From assembly GCA_024233395.1 (NCBI GenBank), contig JACKPR010000003.1:1-64000 (forward strand): a DNA stretch of 64,000 nucleotides. Reading direction: 5' to 3'. Made by a program: the position numbers and the translations under genes. Every line of letters starts with the position of its first letter. Within the stretch, counting starts at the first letter, position 1. Shown here in pieces: positions 17,851-27,678 of the stretch. Below the pieces are notes generated by a model. That model was not told the origin of the DNA and ran no database searches. It worked only from the letters and a program-made list of their open reading frames with translations. The stretch comes from Chlamydiales bacterium (GTDB taxonomy: Bacteria; Chlamydiota; Chlamydiia; Chlamydiales; Simkaniaceae).

Positions 17851-20719
17851 TTTGAATGAGATTTTCTCCAGCGAAGGTCACCTTTGTTCCCGCATTTCCT
17901 TGAAGGGATTTTTCAATAGCTTTTTTTACTTCATCTTTTGTTGTATTTAGAACGTTATCGCGGAATTCTTGGCGAAATTCTTTCGTATACCCTTCCCGGA
18001 AGTAAGTATAGGCTAAATTTGCTCGGGCTCCAGGAGAAATTGGTGTATCCAGATCTTGGATAAGGCCGAGTTTTGCTTCGGTTAAGTCTCGTTCAGAAAA
18101 TTTTCCTTTTGCGAGCTCTGCAATCCCTGCTTCAAAGGCTTGATAAGTAAGAGAAATGTGAGGATCGCGGTAGGAGTAGAGGTAATAATTTCCAGAAAGA
18201 GGATTATAATTTGCACCGGAGCCATAGGCTCCCCCTTGCTCTCTGATTTTTTTGTGGAGAAAAGTATTTTCTAAAAGGTCTGTAGAAAGGCTCAATGCTG
18301 GAGAGGAGGTGTCATGAATAGTACACGTCTTGATTCCATAGGAAGAAAAGGCAATAGGGGAAGAAATAACAAAGGCTTCAGATACAGGAGCTGGAGGAAG
18401 GATCAATGTTTCCCAAGGAATGAAGGGCTTAGGCGGAAGTTCATTTAGATCATAAAAACCTTCCTTAGCAAGAAGGTGATATTGCTGAGGATCACAACTT
18501 AAAACGAGATGGGGTGAAGTTAAGTGAAAAAGGGATAAACTCAGTGTTTTAAACTTTTCAATGACTTCAGGAAGTTTTTTATCGATATTTCTTGCTAAGT
18601 CTCGGATAAACTGAAAATAAGGAAGGCCACTTAAATATTCTCCAATGAATGCACTTTGTGTGTATGAAGAAACAGAGCGTTGAATGGCATACGACATCGC
18701 ACTGCGATTGAGTCGATTTTCAAGGGAAGTATGAATTTGAAGAATCAGTTCTTTAATGCGAGCAGAATCATTTAAATCAATATGTTGGCAAACATCGATA
18801 AAAAGTTTAAAAAGTTTATCGATGTTTCGGTTAAGAGCTTTTCCTTTCAAGCTAAAGGCAGGATTTAAGAGGTTCGAATCACTGACCTGTGGATAAAGAT
18901 TAATTGTGGCACTGAAATCTCCAAGATAAGCATTGATATACTCGAGATTTTGTTGATAGTTCCTTTTACCCGCACCTAGCTCTGGAAGGATCGTTGTAAA
19001 GAGTTGCAAGTAGGAAAGATCTTCTCGGTGAATTTTTGGAAGGTCAAAAAGAAGTTTTGCATAGATGATGTGGTTAGTAAAGCATTCATGATGGAAAATG
19101 GTGAGTTGAATATCTTGTTCATGTTGAAGGGGAAAGTCTGGGGTTTCTTTAGGAACTTCTGTTAGATCGATTTTTGGTAAGCATTCAATCGATTGATTTT
19201 CTGTTTTCTCTTGGAATTTTTCTAATTGAGACGTTTCTTTTCGAATCGCTCCTTTTTGCGCTTCGGTTAGAGAGTGCTCAATCTTTCGTAGTCGCTCTTT
19301 TTCTTCATCATTTTCTCTTTTTTCTAAAGTTTTATCTGCTGAGAAAATGTAGGTCAAAAAATGGGGGTTTTCAAGAAGATATTTACGGATCAATCCCGGT
19401 AAGTATCCTGGATTTTTAACGAGAAGTTGGAGTCTTTTAAATTGAGAATAAACGGAGAGCGAATTTTCAGGGGGGCATCCATGTTGCATAGCAAGGACCG
19501 ACCGCATAAATAAAGTGAGTCCAAAAGGACCATAGTCTCCTGTAATCTCAAGACGAGAAAATTCAAGTTGATGGATTGCTGCTTCTATTAGATCTTGAGA
19601 GATTCCTTTAACGCAAATGTCTTCAAGGGTCTGGAAGATAAGCTTTTTAATTTCATTGCTACTATTTTCCTGGCAACCGCGGCAAATGATGACATAGGGG
19701 ATTTCAGACATCTCACTATCTAGATAGCCATCAGCCTGTGTGCAAATCCCAGACTTCAATAGAGCATGCTTTAACGGAGAGGCATCGGTTTCCATTAAAA
19801 TGGAGTCAAGTACAGCAAGGGCTAGAGCATCTTCTTGGTTGTCAATCGAAGTTGTCAGCCAGGAAAAAGAAACAAAATCCTTTCCCTCTACAGCTGGATA
19901 ATATCCTTGTTTAACAATGGGTTTCTCAAACCGTTTTTGTTTGGGAATCCCTTCAAGAGGAGGAAGTTTTTCAACACCTTTTAATGCATTTTTGTAGATG
20001 AAGTCGAGGTGCTTTTCTAAAGAAAGGTTTCCATAGAAGAAGAAGATACACCGACTGGGGTGGTAATAGGTCGCATGGAACTCCTTGAGTCCCTCATAGG
20101 TTAAATTAGGAATTTCAGCTGGATCTCCACCGGAATTAAAGGCGTATGTTAGATCTGGGGTTAAATATTTCGTAATTTCATGCCAAAGGCGGGTTTCAGG
20201 ATTGGAGAGGCTTCCCTTCATTTCATTATAAACAACCCCCTTATACATCAAGTCGGGATCGAATTCCAAACGGTGCCCTTCTTGAAGAAAACTCATTTCT
20301 TTGAGTTCGGGATAAAAGACTGCATCAAGATAGACCTCAAGCAAATTATAAAAGTCTTGTTCCACTTGAGATGCTGCAGGATAACAAGTAAAATCTGCTC
20401 CAGTCATGGCATTCATAAAGGTGTTTAAACTTCTTCGTGCCATTGAGAAAAAAGGATCTTTTACAGGGAATTTTTTCGATCCACAAAGGACGGTATGTTC
20501 CAATATATGAGCAACACCTGTTGAATCGCTTGGAAGGGTTTGCAGGGAAAGACAAAAGAGATTTTCAGGATCATCAGCTTCCAAATGAATCACCCGAGCT
20601 CCTGTCGGTTCATGAGTGAGTTCATAGAGAATCATCTGAAGCTCTTCGATCGGAAGAGCTTTTGTAAAGATAAATTCGCGGTAGGTTTCCCCTACCTTAT
20701 GCTTCGGTTTTAAGGTCAT
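17816..20719 (-). CDS. M16C insulinase-family zinc metalloprotease (PreP-like)
   Basis: At 967 aa it matches presequence-protease-type M16C enzymes, which are two fused halves forming a closed chamber that degrades peptides. The inverted zinc motif HILEH is at 71-75 within GVAHILEHTVLCGSKKFPVK. Further family features are GVVYNEMKGSLSNPE, with the distal region, and a C-terminal EQGGAYGSG loop. No signal peptide is visible. It corresponds in family and position to C. trachomatis CT824 next to htrA. It is the first gene of the M16/pseudo-HtrA/HtrA run. Confidence 0.93.
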   Translation of the reverse strand: MTLKPKHKVGETYREFIFTKALPIEELQMILYELTHEPTGARVIHLEADDPENLFCLSLQTLPSDSTGVAHILEHTVLCGSKKFPVKDPFFSMARRSLNTFMNAMTGADFTCYPAASQVEQDFYNLLEVYLDAVFYPELKEMSFLQEGHRLEFDPDLMYKGVVYNEMKGSLSNPETRLWHEITKYLTPDLTYAFNSGGDPAEIPNLTYEGLKEFHATYYHPSRCIFFFYGNLSLEKHLDFIYKNALKGVEKLPPLEGIPKQKRFEKPIVKQGYYPAVEGKDFVSFSWLTTSIDNQEDALALAVLDSILMETDASPLKHALLKSGICTQADGYLDSEMSEIPYVIICRGCQENSSNEIKKLIFQTLEDICVKGISQDLIEAAIHQLEFSRLEITGDYGPFGLTLFMRSVLAMQHGCPPENSLSVYSQFKRLQLLVKNPGYLPGLIRKYLLENPHFLTYIFSADKTLEKRENDEEKERLRKIEHSLTEAQKGAIRKETSQLEKFQEKTENQSIECLPKIDLTEVPKETPDFPLQHEQDIQLTIFHHECFTNHIIYAKLLFDLPKIHREDLSYLQLFTTILPELGAGKRNYQQNLEYINAYLGDFSATINLYPQVSDSNLLNPAFSLKGKALNRNIDKLFKLFIDVCQHIDLNDSARIKELILQIHTSLENRLNRSAMSYAIQRSVSSYTQSAFIGEYLSGLPYFQFIRDLARNIDKKLPEVIEKFKTLSLSLFHLTSPHLVLSCDPQQYHLLAKEGFYDLNELPPKPFIPWETLILPPAPVSEAFVISSPIAFSSYGIKTCTIHDTSSPALSLSTDLLENTFLHKKIREQGGAYGSGANYNPLSGNYYLYSYRDPHISLTYQAFEAGIAELAKGKFSERDLTEAKLGLIQDLDTPISPGARANLAYTYFREGYTKEFRQEFRDNVLNTTKDEVKKAIEKSLQGNAGTKVTFAGENLIQNENANLIVSSI

Positions 20720-20726
20720 AAGATTA

Positions 20727-20896
20727 TATAGCTAAAGTTATTTAAAATTGGGGTGATTTATGCGGATCTTTCCGATGTCTTTTGCCTTCTTAAAATCTCC
20801 CCTTGTCTCATGGACAATGTTCTCGATTTTCAGAAGTCAAAATCCATCAAAAATACCTCGCCTAATTCATCCCAATTTTAAACAGCTTTAGCTACA
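20727..20896. mobile_element. Family-A miniature element, copy 2 (170 bp)
   Basis: Left end TATAGCTAAAGTTATTTAAA; right end reads inversely TGTAGCTAAAGCTGTTTAAA. The apical core is CCTTGTCTCATGGACAATG. Orientation is the same as copy 1. It occupies most of the gap between the M16 protease start and the hydrolase end, beginning 7 bases upstream of the M16 start codon, so it probably carries or displaces that gene's promoter. Confidence 0.85.
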
Positions 20897-20932
20897 TCTT
20901 AAACGATTTGAAAATAAAGAAAAAGAGAGGGA

Positions 20933-21814
20933 TTAAAGATTCTCTCTGAAGAAATTGACCGCCATTTCAGAAACTCGATCATGGATCTTTTTTCGATCAA
21001 TAGAAAGAGGGTCTTCTGTTATTTCTTTTGAGAGATTTTCTCTGCCAATTTCAGAAGGGCAATTGAGAAAAACTGGGTGTCCCACTTCTCCTTCTAATAA
21101 CTCAAAGCGATTTGTCGGAGCATGCTTGCTGATATAACCTCCATTTTCTTTATAAGGGAGGATCTCATCATTTTCTCCAGTCACAATGAAGAGGGGAGCA
21201 GATATTTTTTCTAGGCTTGACTTTGAAAAGTCTTTTCCTCGTGGAGCCATCAGAAAAAAAGCACGGATGCGGGGATCTTCATAGGAGGCTTGATTAATTT
21301 CTCCTCCTGCTAGCCATAGGCCTGTCAGACCTCCCATCGAAAACCCTGCAAATCCAATGCGCTCAGAATCGATAGAGGAAGAAAAAGGAGAATCATTTAA
21401 AAGATAATCAAGTGTTTGGCTAATGTCTAAGGGGCGATGCCAGTAATTCATAGAGATCTCTTCAGAATAGTCTTTCCATGTATTTCCATAATGGTCGATC
21501 CCTACGACAATATATCCTTGTTCAGCCAATGTTTCAGCGAGCCAGAGGAGTTCAATTTTTTCTCCTCCCCATCCATGAGATAAAAGAACTAAAGGATATT
21601 TCCCTTCTTTAATGGGGGCATCTAAAGCCACATCGGGTTGGATCCAGACTGTCCCTTCATTCGTTAGCTGATTTGAATGCGTTGGATACCAGACCATCAT
21701 CTCAATTGGGCGATTGCGATCCTCATCAATAATAGAAAGGCTTTGTTGCCCAATATTAGCCAATAAAGGGAAGGAAAAAATTAAAAAAAATAGTTTGATT
21801 ATGAACTTCATCAT
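20933..21814 (-). CDS. Secreted alpha/beta hydrolase (dienelactone hydrolase/PAF-acetylhydrolase-like)
   Basis: A signal peptide (1-20, FFLIFSFPLLAN) is followed by an alpha/beta-hydrolase core: oxyanion region LLSHGWGG (78-84), nucleophile elbow GFAGFSMGG with Ser159, an acid-loop candidate FIVTGENDEILPY, and a C-terminal catalytic His candidate in EVGHPVF. Family resemblance is to predicted dienelactone hydrolases and bacterial PAF-acetylhydrolases. The substrate cannot be read from the sequence. It is a single gene, between a family-A element and the family-E remnant. Confidence 0.82.
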   Translation of the reverse strand: MMKFIIKLFFLIFSFPLLANIGQQSLSIIDEDRNRPIEMMVWYPTHSNQLTNEGTVWIQPDVALDAPIKEGKYPLVLLSHGWGGEKIELLWLAETLAEQGYIVVGIDHYGNTWKDYSEEISMNYWHRPLDISQTLDYLLNDSPFSSSIDSERIGFAGFSMGGLTGLWLAGGEINQASYEDPRIRAFFLMAPRGKDFSKSSLEKISAPLFIVTGENDEILPYKENGGYISKHAPTNRFELLEGEVGHPVFLNCPSEIGRENLSKEITEDPLSIDRKKIHDRVSEMAVNFFRENL

Positions 21815-21887
21815 TCTGATATTTTATCGATATTTTCAGTAAAATTATATAGAAATGAACCTTTTCTCTCAGTACACGACATTTTAT

Positions 21888-21943
21888 TTATTAACCTAAG
21901 CTCTGATTCTTAAGCAAAATAAACCTAGAATTCAGGTTATTAA
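21888..21943. repeat. Family-E remnant (42 bp) with 7-bp target duplication
   Basis: The core 21895-21936 begins CCTAAGCTCTGATT and ends AAACCTAGAATTCAGG, matching inverted the ends of the 161-bp family-E element. Both sides carry TTATTAA (21888-21894 and 21937-21943). An internal deletion after insertion is the simplest reading. Confidence 0.75.
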
Positions 21944-22054
21944 CACACCTTGATTCTCGGCAAAGTCCTTTTGCTTGAGTAATGTTGGTTTCGATTTTCA
22001 ATAATTAGTAGTTATGATAATCTAAAGTTGTACTTTAGAAAATACAAGGCATCG

Positions 22055-23215
22055 ATGTTTAAAAGATCGTTAACAACTCATATTCAACAGCTTGCAAAAA
22101 AATACCCTGTTATGACTCTGATGGGGCCAAGGCAATCGGGGAAAACCACTCTTGTCAAAGCTGCCTTTCCCAAGAAGCCTTATGTAAACATGGAGGATAC
22201 GGAAAACCGCTCCCTTGCTGCTGTGGATCCAAAAAGTTTTATGGAAAGATTTCCAGATGGTGCGATTTTTGATGAGATCCAAAGGGCCCCGAATCTACTC
22301 TCCTACATTCAGTTAGCTGTCGACTCGTGTGACAAAAAAGGAATGTTTATCTTGACTGGTAGTCATCAAGTGGAGCTCCATGGGGCGATTTCACAGTCTT
22401 TAGCAGGAAGGACTTCGCTCCTTCGCCTTCTTCCTCTTAGCCTTCAAGAGCTTCGTATGGCAAAGATTGATGATCCTATTGAAGAGGTCATCCTTCGGGG
22501 AGGATATCCCAGAGTTTACAAAGAAAACCTCCCTGTTGAAAATGCTTATAGCAGTTACTTTCAAACCTATGTTGAAAGAGATGTACGGCAAATTCTTCAA
22601 GTTAAAGATATCCTTATCTTCGAACGTTTTATCAAATTACTTGCTGGAAGAGTGGGTCAAGTTCTCAATTATTCCAGCCTTGCAGCTGATGTTGGGGTTT
22701 CTGCAGTGACGATCAGAGAGTGGATTTCTGTTCTTGAAGCCACTTATATTATCGTGCGGCTTGAACCTTATTTTGAAAATTTTGGGAAGCGAGTGATTAA
22801 ATCTCCAAAGATCTATTTTATTGATACAGGACTTGTTTGTTACCTCCTAGGCATTGAAACAACAAAACAACTGATATCTGACCCGCTTTATGGAAACCTT
22901 TTTGAAAATTGGGTGATCTTAGATCTGATGAAGTCCCGATTCAATCAAGCAAAAGACCCTCATCTCTATTTTTATCGTGATGTTTCCGGAAAAGAAGTTG
23001 ATCTTCTCTTTCAGCAAGGGAGTCATCTGATTCCCATTGAAATCAAGAGTGGAAAAACTTTTACTCCCTCTTTTTTAAAGGGGCTTAAGTTTTTTCATAC
23101 TCAAGCGCTAAAGCGGGCAAAAGGAGGGGCGATCATTTATGGTGGATCTAACTCTCAAAAACTGGATAAATTTCACCTCTACACTCCAGAAGATTCCTTT
23201 GAAGTGATGAGCTGA
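22055..23215 (+). CDS. AAA_14/DUF4143-type ATPase
   Basis: A 386-aa member of the widespread prokaryotic ATPases with an AAA_14 core and C-terminal DUF4143. Visible are Walker A GPRQSGKTT near residues 24-32, Walker B IFDEIQRAP near 71-79, sensor ILTGSHQ, and late in the protein EVDLLFQQGSHLIPIEIKSGKT, a restriction-nuclease-like D/ExK segment. The start is set at MFKRSL; an ORF extension nine codons upstream (MYFRKY) is less typical. These genes are often scattered accessory genes. The physiological role is unknown. Confidence 0.88.
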   Translation: MFKRSLTTHIQQLAKKYPVMTLMGPRQSGKTTLVKAAFPKKPYVNMEDTENRSLAAVDPKSFMERFPDGAIFDEIQRAPNLLSYIQLAVDSCDKKGMFILTGSHQVELHGAISQSLAGRTSLLRLLPLSLQELRMAKIDDPIEEVILRGGYPRVYKENLPVENAYSSYFQTYVERDVRQILQVKDILIFERFIKLLAGRVGQVLNYSSLAADVGVSAVTIREWISVLEATYIIVRLEPYFENFGKRVIKSPKIYFIDTGLVCYLLGIETTKQLISDPLYGNLFENWVILDLMKSRFNQAKDPHLYFYRDVSGKEVDLLFQQGSHLIPIEIKSGKTFTPSFLKGLKFFHTQALKRAKGGAIIYGGSNSQKLDKFHLYTPEDSFEVMS

Positions 23216-23244
23216 CCTGCAAGATAATGACTTTTTTGTCAATT

Positions 23245-23286
23245 TTGGTACCTAAAAGTGACAAGCGTGTCACTTTTAGGTACCAA
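23245..23286. terminator. Perfect 19-bp-stem palindrome between convergent genes
   Basis: TTGGTACCTAAAAGTGACA pairs perfectly with its inverse across the 4-base loop AGCG. It sits 29 bases after the ATPase stop and 8 bases after the nrdB stop. It is probably a bidirectional terminator, although T-runs are absent on the plus side and the perfection is unusual. Confidence 0.65.
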
Positions 23287-23293
23287 ATAGTGT

Positions 23294-24319
23294 TTACCAG
23301 GTCAGGCTGGCTGACGACTGGTACTCAGTGACCCGCGTTTCGAAGAAGTTTTTCTCCTTTCCTAGATCAATGGTTTCACTCATCCAAGGGAAGGGGTTTT
23401 TAGAACCGTAGAGGGTTTTTAAGCCGATCCGTTCTAAGCGTCTATCTGCAATATATTGAGCATAGTCTGTAAACATCGGAGCTGTTAGACCAAGAATTCC
23501 TTTAGGGAGGCAGTCTTCAGCGTACTGAATTTCAAGTTTGACCGATTCGGCAATCTTTTCAGTAATGTATTTTTGGAATGCAGGAGTCCAAAGGTCAGGG
23601 TTTTCTTCTTTAATTCCATTAATCAGATCGATTCCAAAGTTAAGATGAATGGTTTCATCGCGCAATATATATTGGAACTGTTCGCCAATTCCGGTCATTT
23701 TATTTTGACGGTGCATGGAGAGGATCATTGCAAAACCACTATAGAAGAAGATTCCTTCCATAATGATATAGAAGCCGATCAAGTTTTCGAGAAACTTTTG
23801 AGCCCCTTCTTGGGTTGAAGTGGTAAAGCCTTCTGCTAAGACATCTTCAGTCAGTTCCATTTCGAACTTGTCCTTATCATGAATGGAGTTGATTTCATTA
23901 TACATGTTAAAGACTTCTCCCTCATCCAAGTTAAGCGATTCGACCACATAATGGAAAGTATGGGTATGGATCGCTTCTTCAAAGGCTTGGCGGAGGAGGT
24001 ATTGACGACACTCTGGATTCGTAACATGTTTATAGATCGCAAGGTTAATATTGTTTGCAACGAGGCTTTCTGCAGTACTAAAGAATCCAAGGTTTCTCAT
24101 GATGACTAAACGTTCGGGTTCTGAAAGTTTATTGGACTTCCAGGTTTCAATATCTTTAGCCATCGGAACTTCTGTGGGCATCCAATGGTTGGCACATCCG
24201 TTTAGGTAGTGCTCCCATGCCCAATTATATTTAAGGGGCATGAGTTGATTTACATCAACGGTTGTGCAGTTGATCAATCTTTTTTCTGCAGCTTTCGCTC
24301 TTTCTGTTGGCATATTCAT
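23294..24319 (-). CDS. nrdB: Ribonucleotide reductase beta subunit, class Ic
   Basis: The radical-generating subunit R2 (341 aa). Metal ligands are visible as Glu84, Glu115 and His118, with the second set in IMEGIFFY and DETIHLNFG. The position of the radical Tyr (E-x2-H-x3-Y) is Phe122 in EEAIHTHTFHYV, the signature of the chlamydial class Ic enzyme that uses a Mn/Fe cofactor instead of a tyrosyl radical. AAGGAG precedes the ATG. It lies 17 bases downstream of nrdA on the same strand, so the two form an operon. Confidence 0.97.
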   Translation of the reverse strand: MNMPTERAKAAEKRLINCTTVDVNQLMPLKYNWAWEHYLNGCANHWMPTEVPMAKDIETWKSNKLSEPERLVIMRNLGFFSTAESLVANNINLAIYKHVTNPECRQYLLRQAFEEAIHTHTFHYVVESLNLDEGEVFNMYNEINSIHDKDKFEMELTEDVLAEGFTTSTQEGAQKFLENLIGFYIIMEGIFFYSGFAMILSMHRQNKMTGIGEQFQYILRDETIHLNFGIDLINGIKEENPDLWTPAFQKYITEKIAESVKLEIQYAEDCLPKGILGLTAPMFTDYAQYIADRRLERIGLKTLYGSKNPFPWMSETIDLGKEKNFFETRVTEYQSSASLTW

Positions 24320-24336
24320 TTTTTATCTCCTTGTTA

Positions 24337-27300
24337 TTATTGACAACTTTCACAACCTTCTTCGAGTGTGCAAACCGGTACAGAGGGTTCGCTGTCTCGA
24401 TTGATTTGTACTCGAGCCGATGGGGACTCGTTCTTCATCCAACGAGGTTGAAGACCTCGTTTATTGATATCAAGAGTAGATTTCTCAATTTGTGTTGCAC
24501 CCAATGTGCGACAGTAGTAGGTAGTTTTAAGCCCTTTATTCCATGCTAAGAAATACATGTTATGGAGCTTTTTCCCACTCGGCTCTGCTAAATAAAGGTT
24601 GAGCGATTGCGACTGGTCGATCCACTTTTGCCGCCTTGCTCCACATTCAATGATCCAATCAGAGTCGATTTCAAAGCAAGTGAGAAATTGTTTTTTAATT
24701 TCATCAGGAATTCGATCGATTTCTAAAACAGAACCATCAAAATATTTAAGATCATCGATCATCTGATCATCCCAAATCTTCAGCTCTTTAAGTTTTTTGA
24801 CGAGAAAGGGATTACAAAAGGTAAATTCACCTGAAAGATTTGATTTAGCATAAAGATTCTTATAGTTAGGTTCAATAGAAGGAGTGATTCCTGCAATATT
24901 AGCAATGGTTGCTGTGGGCGCAATCGCCATCACGTTGCTATGGCGCATTCCATGCTTTTGGACAGACTCTCTCACTTTAGACCAATCCATTGAAGTTGAG
25001 CGATCCATTCCAATTTTTTCGCCTCTTTCTTTTTCTAAAAGAGCAATGGTATCGATAGGGAGGAGCCCTCTTTCCCACTTAGAGCCTTTATAACTTGGAT
25101 AAGGGTTCCGTTCTTTAGCAAGCTCACTCGAATAGAGGATCGCATAGTAAGAGATCATTTCCATGCTCTTATCAGCAAATTCGACAGCTTCATGGCTGGC
25201 ATAGCTTAATCCCAAAATATTTAACGCATCTTGGAAGCCCATCAGCCCTAAGCCAATCGCTCTGTGAGCCATATTTGCATTCTTTGTTTCAGGAATAGGA
25301 TAGAAATTCACATCGATCACGTTATCAAGCATCCGAATAGCGGTATGGATCGTTTTAGAGAGTTTTTTCTCATCAAGACCTTTTTCTGTAACATGCTCAG
25401 CTAAGTTAATGGAACCGAGGTTACACACTGCAGTTTCTTCTTTTGATGTATTAAGAAGGATCTCAGTACAGAGGTTAGAGCTATGGACAACGCCTGTATG
25501 ATCTTGAGGAGAGCGAATATTCGAAGGATCTTTGAAGGTAATCCAGGGGTGCCCTGTTTCAAAGAGCATGCTAAGCATTTTGCGCCATAGTTGCAGAGCT
25601 TCTACTCTTTTCCAAAGAGTAATTTTTCCTTCATCCGCCATTTTCTCGTATTCGGTATACCGTTTTTCAAAAGCCTGGCCGTAGAGATCATGAAGATCAC
25701 TTACTTCATTAGGACTAAAAAGGGTCCAAGTTCCATTTTCCTTCACCCGTTTCATGAAAAGATCAGGAATCCAGTTTGCCGTGTTCATGTCGTGTGTACG
25801 GCGACGCTCATCTCCAGTATTTTTTCGGAGTTCGATAAAATCCTCGATATCGATATGCCACGTTTCTAAATAAGCGCACATGGCTCCTTTTCGTTTTCCT
25901 CCTTGATTCACCGCAACAGCAGTATCATTGGCAACTTTAAGGAAGGGAATAATTCCTTGGCTTTGTCCATTGGTCCCTTTGATTTTAGCGCCTGTTCCTC
26001 GAACATTGCTCCAATCGTTTCCAAGGCCTCCTGCCCATTTAGAAAGTTGGGCATCATCAGAGATGGTTTTAAAGATATGTTCGAGATCATCCATGACTGT
26101 GGAAAGGTAGCAAGAGCTGAGCTGTGAGTGCATTGTCCCTGAATTAAAGAGGGTAGGTGTTGCTGATAAATAGTCATGCTTAGAGAGAGTTTCATAAAAC
26201 TCTAAAGTATGCTTTGTTTTATCCTTTTCATTGATCGCGAGCCCCATTGCAACCCGCATCCAGAAAATTTGGGGAGTTTCTAAACGGCGCCCATCTTCAT
26301 GGATAAAATAGCGATCATAAAGGGTTTGAAGACCTAGATATTGGAATTTATCATCACGCTCAAGTTTCATTGCTTTGCCAAGAGCATCAAGATCAAATTC
26401 GGCAAGGGCCGGAGAGACCCGTTTAATTTCAATGCCGTGAGCGATGTATTCTTTAAAGTAATCTTGATGTTTTTTCTCTAATTGATGATCAAGGCTATCT
26501 ATCCTTAAGGTTTCTCTATATAAAGAATCGAGAAGAAGGCGTGCTGAAACCTTTGCAAAGATCGGATCTTTTTCAATCTTTGCTTTCGTTGCCATAATAA
26601 GTGCTTGATCTATTTCTTCTTCTTTAATTCCTTCGTAAAAATTCGTAAGAGCAGCTTCTAATAACTCTTCGGGAGAAGCGATTTTCTCAAAGCCACGGCA
26701 CGCATGATCTAATCGGTCAAGTAAGTGCGATTCAGTAATGGTATTTTTTTCACCCTTAGCATTTTCAACGTCAAACTTCCGTTCCCCATCTTTTGCTTTC
26801 CGTCTTTTCTTTTTCGTCGGTTGAACAGTGGCAGCAGTTTGTTCCCCTTTTTCTGCGCGATAAAGAATGTAGTCTTTTGCAGCTTGAAAATAACCTGCAC
26901 GCATCAAAGATTCTTCGATAAGGTTTTGAATATGGTAGAGATGGAGATCTTCACTTTTAGAAAGATGGATGGCATCGCCAACGACTTGTTGAGAAAGGGT
27001 ATTGACGATGGAAATGATTTCATCAGGAGTGGCGCCTTCGACCTGGTTAACACGTCTAAAGATTTTTTCTATTGAGGCGGCGATTTTGATCGGATTAAAT
27101 CGAACAGGAGTTTCGCTATCTTTTCGGATAATTTTAATGTTACGAGGGTCATCTTCTCGCATCTCTTTATGATGGTCTCTGTAGATAATATAGTCACGAG
27201 CCACATCATGGTGGCCATTTTTCATCAGAGTCACTTCGACTAAATCTTGGATCCCTTCAACAGTTAAGGAGACATTTTTTGAAGCAAGGTTAAAGAGTTG

Positions 27301-27567
27301 CTCCACCACTTGGTTAGTGATCTCATCAGCGATTTTTGTAAATTCATCTGATAGAGGAATCTCTTTATCCAATTTTTTAGTGTCTTTAAAAGCTGCCTCA
27401 ATTGCTTTAGAAATGCGCTCTTTTCGAAAAGGAACAATTGTTCCATTTCTTTTCATCACAGTAAAAGTATTTTCACCTGCTGCGATGGTTCCGCTAAAAA
27501 TTTCTTTTTTTACGGAACTTAGCATTTCTTTAGAATTATTAGGCGCTTTAGACTCTGATTTTACCAT
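24337..27567 (-). CDS. nrdA: Ribonucleotide reductase alpha subunit with duplicated ATP-cones
   Basis: The catalytic subunit R1 (1076 aa). Two ATP-cone domains stand in tandem at the N-terminus (about 33-125 and 140-235). A Lys/Arg-rich linker and the catalytic barrel follow. Active-site motifs are SSCYLSTVMDD (redox Cys), NLCTEI (catalytic Asn-Cys-Glu) and VCNLGSINLAEH; the tail GCESCQ holds the mobile CxxC that re-reduces the active site. The long N-terminal extension agrees with other chlamydial NrdA proteins. Upstream lie NrdR-like boxes. It is the first gene of the nrdA-nrdB operon. Confidence 0.97.
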   Translation of the reverse strand: MVKSESKAPNNSKEMLSSVKKEIFSGTIAAGENTFTVMKRNGTIVPFRKERISKAIEAAFKDTKKLDKEIPLSDEFTKIADEITNQVVEQLFNLASKNVSLTVEGIQDLVEVTLMKNGHHDVARDYIIYRDHHKEMREDDPRNIKIIRKDSETPVRFNPIKIAASIEKIFRRVNQVEGATPDEIISIVNTLSQQVVGDAIHLSKSEDLHLYHIQNLIEESLMRAGYFQAAKDYILYRAEKGEQTAATVQPTKKKRRKAKDGERKFDVENAKGEKNTITESHLLDRLDHACRGFEKIASPEELLEAALTNFYEGIKEEEIDQALIMATKAKIEKDPIFAKVSARLLLDSLYRETLRIDSLDHQLEKKHQDYFKEYIAHGIEIKRVSPALAEFDLDALGKAMKLERDDKFQYLGLQTLYDRYFIHEDGRRLETPQIFWMRVAMGLAINEKDKTKHTLEFYETLSKHDYLSATPTLFNSGTMHSQLSSCYLSTVMDDLEHIFKTISDDAQLSKWAGGLGNDWSNVRGTGAKIKGTNGQSQGIIPFLKVANDTAVAVNQGGKRKGAMCAYLETWHIDIEDFIELRKNTGDERRRTHDMNTANWIPDLFMKRVKENGTWTLFSPNEVSDLHDLYGQAFEKRYTEYEKMADEGKITLWKRVEALQLWRKMLSMLFETGHPWITFKDPSNIRSPQDHTGVVHSSNLCTEILLNTSKEETAVCNLGSINLAEHVTEKGLDEKKLSKTIHTAIRMLDNVIDVNFYPIPETKNANMAHRAIGLGLMGFQDALNILGLSYASHEAVEFADKSMEMISYYAILYSSELAKERNPYPSYKGSKWERGLLPIDTIALLEKERGEKIGMDRSTSMDWSKVRESVQKHGMRHSNVMAIAPTATIANIAGITPSIEPNYKNLYAKSNLSGEFTFCNPFLVKKLKELKIWDDQMIDDLKYFDGSVLEIDRIPDEIKKQFLTCFEIDSDWIIECGARRQKWIDQSQSLNLYLAEPSGKKLHNMYFLAWNKGLKTTYYCRTLGATQIEKSTLDINKRGLQPRWMKNESPSARVQINRDSEPSVPVCTLEEGCESCQ

Positions 27568-27632
27568 ATTAATACCTCATTTATAAGCTAAATTCTTAAT
27601 AATTTAGATTTTCTGTAAATTAATCCCTTCTA

Positions 27633-27678
27633 CCACATCTAGTATTTAATTCTCCGTTCTACCCACTATATATTGTAG
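27633..27678 (-). promoter_or_regulatory. NrdR-box pair upstream of nrdA
   Basis: CCACTATATATTGTAG (27663-27678) matches the NrdR box (about ACACWATATWTWGTGT) closely. CCACATCTAGTATTTA (27633-27648) is a weaker partner exactly 30 bases away, about three helical turns, as expected for cooperative NrdR binding. Repression of the reductase operon when dATP is high is known for NrdR, including in Chlamydia. The rest of the gap up to 27852 is AT-rich and shows me nothing else. Confidence 0.7.

Noticed and set aside
22028..23215. AAA_14/DUF4143 ATPase and DUF1016 nuclease as an antiviral defence island
   Set aside because: The two genes are 36 kb apart, each stands alone, and neither is next to other defence genes; both families are common scattered accessory genes.
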